Positions 12,275 through 23,268 of a DNA stretch of 64,000 nucleotides are shown here, in pieces. The position numbers and the translations under genes are program-made. Within the stretch, counting starts at the first letter, position 1, and each line of letters starts with the position of its first letter. The DNA comes from Basidiobolus meristosporus CBS 931.73 (Eukaryota > Basidiobolomycota > Basidiobolomycetes > Basidiobolales > Basidiobolaceae): NCBI GenBank assembly GCA_002104905.1, contig MCFE01000040.1, forward strand, positions 124,001 through 188,000, read 5' to 3'. The notes beneath the pieces were generated by a model. It saw only the letters and a program-made list of their open reading frames with translations. It was not told the origin of the DNA and ran no database searches.

Positions 12275-14228
12275 ATGTCACTTAGACTTTTCAGACACAT
12301 TACCAAGGTTGCCTCTAACAACGCCTCGTTGAGAAGCTATCAACCTGTACGTTGTATGGCGTCCAAAAGCTCCTGTATGTATCTGCAGCCTCTCTTCTCT
12401 CCAGCCCACGCTGACCTGTTCCCTCCACAGCTTTTGCCAAGTATGACTGGACAGATCCATTGAATCTTGAATCTCTACTCACAGAAGAAGAGCAAATCGT
12501 ACGGTTGGTGTCTCCAGATAACCTTTCCCTATGCCAACAATAGTTTGACCAACTTCTTGCACAGTGACTCCGCCCACTCATATTGCCAAAGCAAACTCAT
12601 GCCAAGAGTGTTAGAAGCGAACCGGAACGAGAGTACGTATCCAAGGCAAATACCTTGCGTATATACAGCATGTAGCTAACAACCATTGAAGATTTCGACA
12701 AGAACATCATGCAAGAGCTTGGAGAGATGGGTATGTTGGGAGCCACTATTGAAGGGTATGGGTGTGCTGGCACCTCATCTGTTGCCTACGGACTTATTGC
12801 ACATGAAGTCGAAAAGTGAGTCTGTTTGCCCCGTTGTCTGCACTGTAGCGAGCTTTACTGACCTAAAACCTCGCTATATAGAGTGGATAGCGGCTATCGT
12901 AGCGCCATGAGTGTCCAGTCCTCGCTTGTTATGCACCCTATCTACGCCTACGGTACTGACGAGCAAAAAGAAAAGTACCTGCCGTCGCTAGGTACAATCT
13001 GATTCAATTTCAAAGTCTATTGTCATGATTCCAACCCTTTTGGTTGTACAGCCCAAGGAAAAACCATCGGTTGCTTCGGTCTCACTGAGCCCAATCATGG
13101 AAGCGACCCTGCAGGCATGGAGACGGTTGCGCGTAAAGAAGGCGGAAAGTATATCTTGAACGGTTCCAAAACCTGGATTACCAATTCTCCCATCGCAGAC
13201 GTGTTTATCATTTGGGCCAAGAACCTTGAAGAAAATGGAGCCATCCGTGGCTTCATTTTGGAGAAGGTACGTTCTTCATAGAAATGTGTGGAATCTCCAT
13301 TTATTAACGGCTATTCCTCAGGGCATGACCGGATTATCAGCACCTGCTATCAAGGGCAAATTCTCCCTCAGAGCCTCCATCACCGGCATGATCATGATGG
13401 AAGACGTGGAAGTCCCCGTCGAAAATATGCTTCCCAATGTCAAGGGGCTCAAGGTAGCCTTTTACATCCCAATGGTTTAGAATTGCGCGAAAACTCTGTT
13501 ATTAACCTTCAAACAGGGACCATTCGGCTGTCTCAATAATGCTAGATACGGAATTGCCTGGGGTGCTTTAGGAGCCGCTCAATTTTGTCTGGGCCAAGCA
13601 AGAGAATATACTCTTGAAAGGTAAGCAACGCTGGACCCTCTGATGTACAGGAGTAACAATTTATTAACCCTTGTTTAATGGGTTATAGAAAGCAATTTGG
13701 AGTGCCATTGGCTCGATTCCAACTGATTCAGAAGAAAATGGCAGATGCCAATACTGAAGTAAATATGAGCCCTCTTACCTGGTCTGATACCAGATGATTT
13801 AGCTAATACCTTGAATCAGATTGCCCTCGGACTTCAAGCTTGCCTCCAAGTCGGCCGCCTCAAGGATGCAGGCAAAGTTGCCCCAGAAATGATCTCACTC
13901 ATCAAACGCAACTCGTGTGGCAAGGCTTTGCAAATTGCTCGTGATGCCCGCGACATGCTTGGAGGTATTTACATTTCGCCGAATACTCACAACCGGATGC
14001 ATTTTAAGAATCGTCTTTGCAGGTAACGGCATTAGCGATGAGTACCACATCATCCGTCACGTAATGAACCTGGAGGCAGTAAATACTTACGAAGGTAAGT
14101 GAGGATTATTTTGCATGGATACGGCTATCTGTATAACTCAAATACTCCTTATAGGCACTCATGATGTTCATGCCTTGATTCTTGGTCGGGCTATCACTGG
14201 CATCCCTTCATTTGATGTTAAATCATAA
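12275..14228 (+). CDS. GCDH: Glutaryl-CoA dehydrogenase, mitochondrial (12 exons, 428 aa)
   Basis: This FAD enzyme of lysine, hydroxylysine and tryptophan breakdown oxidises and decarboxylates glutaryl-CoA to crotonyl-CoA. Exons: 12275-12374, 12431-12503, 12565-12632, 12692-12815, 12882-12991, 13052-13266, 13322-13453, 13517-13620, 13689-13758, 13820-13964, 14023-14094 and 14155-14228. Residues 1-30 ([11 protein letters not shown]...) are Arg-rich without acids, a mitochondrial presequence. The acyl-CoA dehydrogenase signatures follow in order: [15 protein letters not shown]-like, [46 protein letters not shown] and the catalytic-base segment [13 protein letters not shown] (Glu near residue 403). 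The near-identity of these blocks to animal GCDH separates it from other acyl-CoA dehydrogenases. The length is as expected for the family. Confidence 0.95.
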
Positions 14229-16666
14229 ACACTGCATCTCCACACAGATACCAGATTCAATGTTACCTTTACACAACACTATGTAAAAATTACCTGAAGA
14301 TTGATATTTCAACTCTAGTATAGCAATCAACTCTGGTTTGAATAAACACTATATGTATCTATGTACCGCATCTGCCAACCCTTCGGAATCGTGCAAGCTG
14401 CAAAACTGCAGAGCCTGTCAACATACAAAACACGTAGGTTCGACCTCTGTGTACCTGTGGAATACCACCTCACCCTGGTGGCACTGAATTTTTGATTAAG
14501 CGGTCGCTCAATCACCAAGTCCAAACCTCCACCTGATCGGATTCCATGGCTTTGATGATGCACTCACATGAATACACCAAATTAAATATTCCCCGCAAAC
14601 CGATCGTTTTAAGCCTAGCAGGTGCTGAAACATAGGCTGTGATGTCAGCAGATGAATATTCTAAGAGCCCCATTACATACTTCACACCATTTCTTGATAT
14701 ATATCCCCACATGTCACAAAAGAACCCAAGAATGTCTAGTTACGGGATCAGTCACGTGCCTGGAAAGTGGAAGATCCATGCAATCTGTGCATAAATCTGT
14801 CTACGAGATAACCCTTTTTCCGGTATAACATAGGCAATCTGATAACAATTAGAATGGTCCAGATAAATATGGTGTATTGCTTCCAGCAAAGAGTACACAT
14901 ATACCGACTTGAGCAGGCTTCGGAAAAACCACAAGAGGGTACCTTGGGCATTTGAGAAACTTCTTTTCAGTAGATTTTCTAAATTATGTAGAACGGGCTT
15001 GAACCCCCGGTTTCCGATCAGTGGTTTATCATAGTCATGAACTAGACATGTACCAATCATTCTCGGCGGAAAAAGATGGACGCGTCCACTGGATATTACG
15101 AATTCGTGAGAGGAATGGATGGTTCGAAGCGACCAAAGCATCCTACTCGACATCGCCCAAGCCGGGGCATGTATATATTCCATACGTAATGCTGTGAATC
15201 CTGTCGAGGTTGGCTTTGGTACAGTCCAACGCAATATGTTCACCAATCGCCTCTGCACCATCTCGAGGTCTCTTCACAGGTGCACATACTCAACTCTTGA
15301 GCAACTCCTGCTCTTGATGAAAATGAAACAGGACCTGTAAAGCCACTCCATAGAAATATATAGGAGGTATTATCAATCATCGCATTTTGATACCAAGATG
15401 TAATCTAAATGATATCAAGATCGTATGGCCATTTCCATGCATTCTTAAAGTAAGCAATGTGTAAACATGACCAAAAATACATAATATTCGCCATCAGTTA
15501 ATATACCCTATCAAGATGCTTTAGGTTCCTAATCCAGTCATCCTGGGTGATGTGTTTGTATCATGTATCTGGAAGCATTAATCGGTAGTCGTACCAATTC
15601 GTCTAGGCCATTGACCTAAGCCGAAGAACACATCTCAAACACAAAATGTGGCTTGCTCAGAGAACTCGAACAAGGGTAAATCTTCCGTGTTACGAATGCA
15701 GCACCCTAATGAATTATCGGCAAAAAACCGAATGCACCCGCCGTATTTAGCCATCAGAGGTGTACTCACAGAGTAGACATGCATTCTTGATTTCTCGCAC
15801 CCACTGAACAACCACCTTGCAGATAGTGTACGCTCATTCACCCCTCCCATGATACTGGTTAATGCAGCAAATCCCAAGAACCATCATTCCAGGGAATAAC
15901 AACTGATCTTGACTAATTGGACAATGCACACTGTTTTTGGATGGCACTCTAACCTTAAGCTAGAGTGTTACTTGTAGATCGGGACGATAATCAATAAGAT
16001 ATCTATTGATCAGGATCTGCTGGGAAGAGTGGTAGAGTGGATCCATGGTCGTTCCGACAAATACGTCATTCATCGTTCATGGAGCAAATTGGTCAGTTTA
16101 GTTTAATTGATTCATACTCTTAAGGACAGGTCACCTCTTTCGTACCCCAGATGTGCAGTGGAGATTTGCTCATCGGCAACATTTCAATCCAATCTAGGGA
16201 GTTTATCCGGCATTCCTGATACAAGCGGCTTTTTCCCAAAACTGGAGATGATTATGTGAGGACTATCCTTAGGCACTATCTGGGATGTTCAGTATAGAAT
16301 AGTTCGCCCAGGAGTGATGTGAAATCGATTACAAATCCAGCAGTCCGCAGCCTCTCGGGTAATTTTCCCTTCTCCGGACACGAGTATAGTAACTTCGCTG
16401 TAGAGGGAGGAGGAAATGATCATCTTTACCCAAAGAGTCGAGTTTATTAGTAACAAAATGACTATACGAATGGGCAATATATTGGCCATTGAGAAGTGAT
16501 TACAACAGGGATTTGAAAGATATGGCTTTGGCGGTATGATATGGTACGAAAGAAACGGGCTAGTGATTATAACTTACAAATGGATTATCTCCGCACGTGC
16601 AACCATACGGCACTAACATGATTATACGGGATTCTACGGTGTCTGCTGAATGCTGGCCAGATGCCT
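14229..16666. other. Gene-poor interval with unassigned minus-strand open frames
   Basis: The longest frame is minus 15261-14752 (169 codons, ATG start), with an aromatic-rich C-terminal half (residues ~100-165, including WFFRSLLKSVYVYSLLEAI). It could be membrane-associated, but I recognise no family. A second minus frame, 16489-16289, starts with a strongly hydrophobic MANILPIRIVILLLINS, like a signal peptide, and a third lies at 15877-15635. They could be exons of one or two unrecognised genes or decayed sequence; I could not join them. Confidence 0.35.
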
Positions 16667-17650
16667 CTAGTAGCTAGACGCCGATACGATGTATCCCTTA
16701 TTGACAATAATTCCACGGTTGCGTATAACCGAGGAATACTTTAGAACCCATCTTGGAGTGAGCTTGGCCTCCTCAACGGAAGAGACAATTCCATATTTGG
16801 CCAATAATGCGCTGAATCTTTCAGCGGGAAGTATGTCGGCGGAGTCGTGATGTGTCAGCAACTTGATGTTGTTAGTGGCTGCATAATCGAACACATCATC
16901 CGAAATAATACTGCTGTTGGGATCCATATGATTGATCTGAGGGGGAATCTGCACCTTCTTTGACAAGCTGGAGAGCTGACTGGGGGTGAACTCGTTAACA
17001 CCAAGGAATTGGATCACGCCCTCCCTGTGAAAATGCTCGATCTCATTCCAAGCAGGAATAATATCGTTCATGTCTTCCTGAAGGCTGTTTTCGGGAACTG
17101 ATAGAACATAATCGTGGACATGGTCCACCCCCAGGTGACGCTTGATGTGCTCCAGAGATTCGGAAACATACGATGCTGGGAGGTGCGATGTACCATTGAG
17201 CTCAGGCAGGTAGAAGAGTTTGACTGCAGGATAATCGGTTAGACTTGATTGAAATCAAATAGCGAGCGGGCATAAGCTTACCAGAAACATCGAGCTCGTC
17301 TAAATCCTCGTCGTCGAGCTGGGACATACGACGGGTATCAGGAATTTCCAGATATTCATCTTCAGGAATATAAAAGCATGACCCTTGTTCCCGAAGAAAC
17401 ACCTTCAGAGTTTCATCCAGGGAAGATATAAGCTTCAAAAACGTTAACTTAGGCCCATGTAATGACCAGAATGTAATTAAGCTGTTACCTCATCTTGAGA
17501 CCTACGCAATGCGCTATTGCGGATACCGGAAGCCCCGGCGTTCATCAAGTTTCCAGAGTATAACAAACATTTCTTGATAGGACATACAGGAGCAGCCTTG
17601 GTACGGCTAGTACGGCTCTCAGAATAGTTCAAGGAGGCGGTGGTCAACAT
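16667..17650 (-). CDS. GCLM: Glutamate-cysteine ligase regulatory (modifier) subunit, aldo-keto reductase fold (3 exons, 289 aa)
   Basis: It pairs with the catalytic glutamate-cysteine ligase subunit and raises its affinity for glutamate in the first step of glutathione synthesis. Exons in order on the minus strand: 17650-17489, 17432-17282 and 17223-16667, with introns of 56 and 58 nt in consistent phase. Family motifs include KLFYLPELNG, LEHIKRHLGVDHVHDYVLS, AWNEIEHFHREGVIQFLGVNEF, PPQINHMDPNS and LLTHHDSADILP. The length is close to animal GCLM (about 274 aa). The aldo-keto reductase fold is recognisable, but the subunit is regarded as non-enzymatic. Its presence predicts a separate catalytic subunit elsewhere in the genome. 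It is divergent from the RGP1 gene across a 2.2 kb gap. Confidence 0.88.
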
Positions 17651-17933
17651 AATATATTTACAAATGTGATAAGTGAAACTTCAATATGGTATGTGTGTTT
17701 CCGAGGGTGATTGGGTTACGGAAATAGTAAAGACAGAGAGAGTGTGAGAGAGCGTATGGAAGCGGAGGGTCTCACAACTTGGTTTAAATAGTGCCGGAAT
17801 GGTTTGAACGCAACATTATGAGCAAGCATTATATATCCTGGATGAAACGCATATCCACGGATACTTGCTAGGAAAAAAGGAAAATCTCACTGGAGCAAAA
17901 AAAATCTTCGAAAACAGTATGTGGAAGAAATGA

Positions 17934-17940
17934 TTAGTAA
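17934..17940. promoter_or_regulatory. Candidate Yap1/AP-1-like site (TTAGTAA)
   Basis: A TTAGTAA heptamer lies 284 bp upstream of the glutamate-cysteine ligase modifier start. It matches the fungal Yap1 consensus TTAsTAA. Glutathione synthesis genes are classic Yap1 targets in yeasts, which is why I note it, but one heptamer can occur by chance. Confidence 0.25.
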
Positions 17941-19614
17941 TGATCGATTATGCACCCGCTGATTGGTTGTCCCACATAGGGAATGATTATTTATTGAATC
18001 ATTACTTTAAGTGTAGTTAGCCAAAAAAGGGCCATCTCTGATTTAATCAAAGTTGGAATAGATGTTTATGACAGTGTAGTTGACGTCGTGATCTTATCTT
18101 TAGCATCGCGACCAATCATGCGAGTAGCCATGGCGAATTCAGGTATGGATCCTGAGTCCTGGCAAATGGTGGTCTTGGTCGCGATTGTCAATTCATTCGG
18201 TTTCATGTATAGCAAACACATGCGCCTGTAAACACAATTAGAGGGCTACCATACTTTGAAAAGTTGTTTCGCACCAGCATGTGTTATTGTCGGGGAGCAG
18301 TTTATTCATGGCGGCGCCCCTCCCATTGACGGCATTACGACATCGATGAGGTTGATATATTCATATGAATGTGGATTCTGAGCACTGGTTGCGGTTTTAT
18401 TTATCAGGTAATTTACGTTCTTGAGATGCTCCCGTGCATCTCCCTTCATATGACAGTGCCTAGATTCAGCATTAGCGATTGTTTATCCAAAGCCATGATA
18501 TTGCGACATCTCGTTAGCTGCACAGAAGCATCCCTTACGCTTGGTATTATTAATCAGGTTCTCATATGATATACAAAAGTGTATATGTTAAATCCAGATC
18601 GAGTGTAACTGGAAATTTCACTTAAACAGCTAGTTTTGAGCTATGACAGGACTTGAAAAGCCAGATTTAGCTAATCATTCTTTCGGCGTGGATGCAACGA
18701 GATAACATTATGCTTGTTCTATTTTTAGTCAATCTTAGATACCATCTTATTTCATTCTCCGATTGTGACGTGCAGCATCAAAGTCAAGGTTTCATCTATT
18801 GCATTGTAGCATGAAATTGTGGATACAATCCAAGACCCGAAACAAGCCAGAGTCTTTCTTATTTCCAGCTTTTATAATGTCCAGAAACGAAGTTGTTTGG
18901 CTTGTATTCCAAACCCATTGGTTTCGATATTGGCTCGTGTGCTATCCTTTGATCCGTGATGATTGAAATACTGCAGCTTTTGCCAGTTGGCTGGTGTCAT
19001 TAAGGAATGCATTAGTCCTGGTGCTGAGTGTTCGGCCACTTCGTCGGTTTCTGAAAACTGGATACCCTCATATTTAAATTACGCTTGGCTAGAACAGGGT
19101 GTTCATACCATGCAGATGCTTGTATGCTGAGAGGCTGTCACCTGAAAATTATCAAGACTAATGAAATCTAATAGTCCATCAAGGTGTGTGGTCACTAAAT
19201 GGGATCTTTTTCCACGCCTACTTATATTGATATGATAATTGCTCTATTTTTGAAAGAAAGCTGGGAGGTTAATGGTTTTCGTGATTCTTGCTCATATCCC
19301 ATCATCCATTTTTCGCAACATAAATCAGGAACTTTAAAATATTCAAGAGACCTTGGGTGCTCTGCTTTCAGATGTGATTTTCCTTTGTCCGGATTTAGTT
19401 TAGCACGTACGCGGTCTATTGGACGTGTTACAGTCATGACTACCGCGCTTATTAACCAAGTGTATATGGCATGCGATAATAATCATGTTCATTCATCAGC
19501 TTCCTTAGAGGTAAAATTCGATTGAACAATCGAAATAAAAACCATTGGTAATTAATTACTCGCATGTTGGTAGATGTCAACTCGCGTCGACAGCTAATCA
19601 ACCTCCTTTCCTTG

Positions 19615-19622
19615 TCACGTGA
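19615..19622. promoter_or_regulatory. TCACGTGA palindrome (E-box) upstream of RGP1
   Basis: This perfect 8 bp palindrome lies 247 bp before the RGP1 start codon. TCACGTGA is the classic bHLH-zip binding site (Cbf1-like in fungi). An identical palindrome stands at a similar distance upstream of the bL28m gene. Confidence 0.35.
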
Positions 19623-19861
19623 TAATATTCTATGTCCAAGTTGTACTGCAGTTAAGAGCGGGGTATTAAAATTAGTTAACACATTGCATTGTCAAAATAT
19701 CGTTTTTGACTCTATTCCTGGTCTACCTAAGAATTACATAGTGAATAGCTTCACTTTTAAAGCTTTAACCTGTACAATATCCAAGTCACCCTCACTCTGT
19801 GTTTTGAGTTTTTCGTTATCGTTTCCTCTCTCAATTACGTCATATAAGTTGATTCAGCGCG

Positions 19862-22433
19862 ATGGGCATCTTGGTTCAAGCATCACTTGCCCAAGATGCT
19901 GTTTTCTTTGCTGGGGATAAAATATCTTGTACCATAACCTTTTATCATCAACCGTCAAACGCAGCACATCCTTTGTCTAAATCCGTCAACGCCGGCGAGT
20001 GCTCCTTTGATGATTCCGCCACGGATCTAGAGAGTATACCTGAAAGTGGAAGATCAAGCCTAGACTCGATATACACGCAACAATCTATGGATTCCCTAGA
20101 TAGCCGCTTTACTAATCTGTTTATCGCTCCAAATTTTTCGGGTTATGGGAATAAGCATCAGGCCGATTTTTTCAATAACTCCCCGGTTGCTAATAAGAAT
20201 CCAGAACATCGACTTTATCAAGATCCTGAAGATGCGAGCTTGTTCAATTTGAAGTTTGTGCGGAGAAAAACCGCCTCGTTGTCTTCTTGGTTCAGCTTCT
20301 CTGGTTCTTCGGATACCTCGAATTCGAGAAAAGCTCCGGTAAACTTAGGTAAGGTGGAATATCTTTCTTATTAGTTTATTGCGCTATTAAGAAGTCGGTG
20401 CTTCTAAGACTTCGTAGCCGATCTCGCTATTTTCATTTGCTTTTTCTCACTAATTGATATGCTGATATGAAGATGGTGTTAAATCATCTGTTTCAAACGG
20501 ATACGGAAACCTACAACGCACCCAATCCTCAGACGGCCTGACGGCGCCTTTAAGTAATGAACTTATTTTTAGCTGACACGTGCGAGGTTGTTGCACTCTA
20601 ACCCGATTCATCACACAACAGGCCCGAAATCAGCATCTATGGCTAGGTCATCCTCATCTCCATGCGCTAGCTTTAAAACAGAATACCTGATGTGGGGGTT
20701 TGCCCAAGTCGTGGGGCATTTTGTCATTAATGGAAGCATCATAAAGTTTGATGAGTTCGAATCCCTCAAATCCAAAACCATGTATCGCTCTGCCAACGGT
20801 ATAGGGTCTGGAGGAAGTGTGGGAGGCGGAATTATTGGAGTTCCAACTGCTGGCGGAACGACATCCTCCGTAGCCGAGCTTCAGAAAGGAGGTTAGTGTG
20901 TTGAATTGGCCTGAAGTACTCTTATAGTCGGAGAAGATCCAAACTCAACTATGCGATTTTATGAAGATGGAAAAATGTTGCCAGTCCTTTCAACTCCTCC
21001 ATCCATTCTATTCTGCGATCTTGAGTTAGCGCCTGGGGAATCCAAGTCTTGTAAGTTTTGCACCATCACGGGATTCGCGTCTTTCGCTATTTAGACTTGC
21101 TAATGAGCTATGCGGTAAATTAGATACTTTCGATTTTACGTTGCCTGTTGTTTTACCCCCTTCTCATCGAGGTAAAGCAATTCGCGTATCGTACAATTTT
21201 TTGTTGGGCGCCCAAAGGGGCGGCCATCATTCTAGAGCACAGATTGTTCAAATGCCATTTAGAGTTTTCTCCAAGTTAAATTGTAAGCCTTACATGAGAT
21301 CATTTATATTGGACACACATGCCAACAGTTCCTCTCGTAGCAACCGGGTTCCCCAGCCCCTACGATCTCATGAGCCCAACAATCATAAACAAGGACGAGG
21401 CCACCGTTGACTGTGCACGAAAGGATACTGCTGAAGAGCAAAAGAAAGTGAACAAAGGTTGGCTATATGTTGTCGTTTCTTTCGGACCATTAGCTGTGTT
21501 TTATTGACGTGGTTGAAATAGATGTACCTACGGATGCTATCATTGATAAGATCTTTTCGTTGTCCTCAGCCGACTCTGCACACACTTCGGAAGAATCTGC
21601 GAGCATCTCCTCTCTTTCAGCCACCAACGAAGCGAAAAACATTCCTGACCAAGGGAAATCTCTTGAAATTGCCTCTTCGGTTTGTCAGAAGTTCAGTAAA
21701 GGTATTCTACGCGATAGATTTGTTCGACTTGTGAGTAATTGTATTGTCTGACTGTTTGTACAGTGACATTCAATATCAGCAAAGGAGACGAGCCACTTGC
21801 ACAGTTTAGTATGATGAAGACAGCATTTCAGCTTGGTGACGTAGTTACTGGTACCTTGATGTTCACAAATACATTCGAACGTTGCTACCAGGTAGGTCGG
21901 CATTCTTCTTGAAGAACCGGGTGTGGCGAGCTAACATCCCCACCAAATCCATTCCAAGGTTTCTGTTACTCTGGAATCAATGGAGGTGGTAGAAACCCCT
22001 TTCGCCAACAAATCCCCAAAGCAGATCGAAACGAATACAAGAAAAATCCATGCCGAGCATCATGAATTCTGCCTCAATACGCTTCGCACCAACATCATGT
22101 TGAGTATTCCGCCGTATTGCACACCTGGCTTTAAAACATCAGCTGGTAACATATTCACTTCAACCTTTGATCCGCCAAGGCGGCCGGCCGTGTTAACCAC
22201 TCCTCATTCATTTAGTATCGCTGGAATGGTATTTGAGAATCAAGTTGATCATCGGTGTCAATGAGAGACTTCCCATGCGACCAACTCACTACGACGTTAA
22301 TCACACGCATATCAAGGCGATTGATTATGCCGACTCGGAAACGTTTGATTGTCGAGTTCCGATTCAAATATACCCAGTGAGCTATGGCTCGGCTCGGATT
22401 TACAATCATGTTCAAATATTTCCAATCTCTTAA
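19862..22433 (+). CDS. RGP1: RGP1 homologue, subunit of the RIC1-RGP1 GEF for Ypt6/Rab6 (10 exons, 653 aa)
   Basis: In the family, RGP1 and RIC1 together activate the Golgi GTPase Ypt6/Rab6 for endosome-to-Golgi retrograde traffic. Exons: 19862-20348, 20473-20553, 20622-20891, 20928-21050, 21124-21282, 21329-21457, 21522-21701, 21764-21891, 21959-22145 and 22216-22433. Motifs along the protein are an N-terminal arrestin-like strand set starting MGILVQASLAQ, then YLMWGFAQVVGHF, SLKSKTMYR, GGGIIGVP, FDFTLPVVLPPSHRGKAIRV, SYNFLLGAQR, LGDVVTGTLMF and the C-terminal WYLRIKLI...FDCRVPIQIYP. Ser-rich insertions (residues ~60-170 and ~420-475) make it longer than yeast Rgp1. The intron at 20892-20927 would be only 36 nt, the shortest in the window, but it is needed to remove a stop and keeps phase. 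Confidence 0.9.
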
Positions 22434-22827
22434 AGGAACATGAACGAATTTTGAAAGTCAAGAAGACTTCGTGTATATTTTCTTCGTCTTCAACCACATT
22501 AAAATAATGTATTAATCGGTAGACTTCATTCTACGCTTATTCTATCCGCTCAGATGTTTTGTCCGCACGGGCGCTTTTACAGGCTGCATGCTAATACACT
22601 ATCACCACCCACCTCTTGCTTCCAGCTGCCCTTACCGAGTCATTGGCTCGTTGTCCAATAGGGAGGAATAAATCTTAACATAGAGAAACATTTCTGCACT
22701 TGACGGGCACATGGTGAGCATATAGGGTGTGGTGCCCAGAGGTTCAATAGATTGAGGTCTGCCAGTTTAAAGCAGCTTTTATTGAATGCCGTTTATAAGA
22801 TGAAAAATTGATGAAACAAATAAGCCT
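22434..22827. other. Convergent 3' intergenic region
   Basis: It lies between the 3' ends of RGP1 (plus) and bL28m (minus). I see no gene or clear repeat. Polyadenylation-like TTAAAATAATG lies about 65 bp after the RGP1 stop. Confidence 0.5.
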
Positions 22828-23268
22828 TTAAATAGAGGACTTGGCCAAAGTAGTCTTGGACTTTGGCTTCTTGGCCATACCGTCGACCTTGGGAGGAAGC
22901 AACTTCCAGGTACTGGGGTTCTTTGTCCAACCCTTGCGTTGAAGCAAAATCTCCAAATCACGCTTCATGGCAATACCGAACTCACTGTACAATTTATCGT
23001 CACGAGTACTCAGCAAATACCGGTCAAGTCCGCCCTTTTTGTCAATTGTACGGAGGGCAGAGGCAGTGACCTTGATCTTGAACATTTTATCGTGTAGCTG
23101 AGAGTATAGCTGCTTCTCTTGGACGTTGGGCAACCAACGGCGACGGGTTTTGTGGTTGGACTCGGGCTTGTTGTTACCGAATTGAATCTTCTTCCCGTTG
23201 AAGAGACCACGTTGAGCACGCTTGAAGGTATCCTTGCAGGCGTTGAGCATCGGTTCGGTTAGGAACAT
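22828..23268 (-). CDS. MRPL28: Mitochondrial large-subunit ribosomal protein bL28m (146 aa)
   Basis: This is a single exon. The conserved bL28 block is at the N-terminus: KRAQRGLFNGKKIQFGNNK, then SNHKTRRRWLPNVQ, then MFKIKVTASALRTIDKKGGLD. The C-terminal extension, about 70 residues, is typical of mitochondrial forms. bL28 sits on the large-subunit surface near the exit-site region and is structural. The ATG at 23268 gives a start very close to the conserved core (MFLTEPMLN), shorter than many fungal precursors. A short upstream exon with a targeting sequence cannot be excluded, though no obvious one is seen. Confidence 0.9.
   Translation of the reverse strand: MFLTEPMLNACKDTFKRAQRGLFNGKKIQFGNNKPESNHKTRRRWLPNVQEKQLYSQLHDKMFKIKVTASALRTIDKKGGLDRYLLSTRDDKLYSEFGIAMKRDLEILLQRKGWTKNPSTWKLLPPKVDGMAKKPKSKTTLAKSSI

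Larger units (their letters stand above)
17651..19861. other. Divergent 2.2 kb intergenic region
   Basis: It serves as promoter space for the minus-strand glutamate-cysteine ligase modifier and the plus-strand RGP1 gene. Open frames at 19199-19525 and 19452-19682 match nothing I know. The frame at 19564-19920 runs into RGP1 in another frame and is a shadow. The region is AT-rich throughout. Confidence 0.5.

Noticed and set aside
19564-19920. 118-codon plus-strand frame with cysteines
   Set aside because: It overlaps the RGP1 start in another frame and covers its promoter; no domain is recognisable.
20755-20770. GTTCGAATCCC tRNA B-box-like string
   Set aside because: It lies inside the coding exon of RGP1 and encodes the conserved DEFESLKS region.
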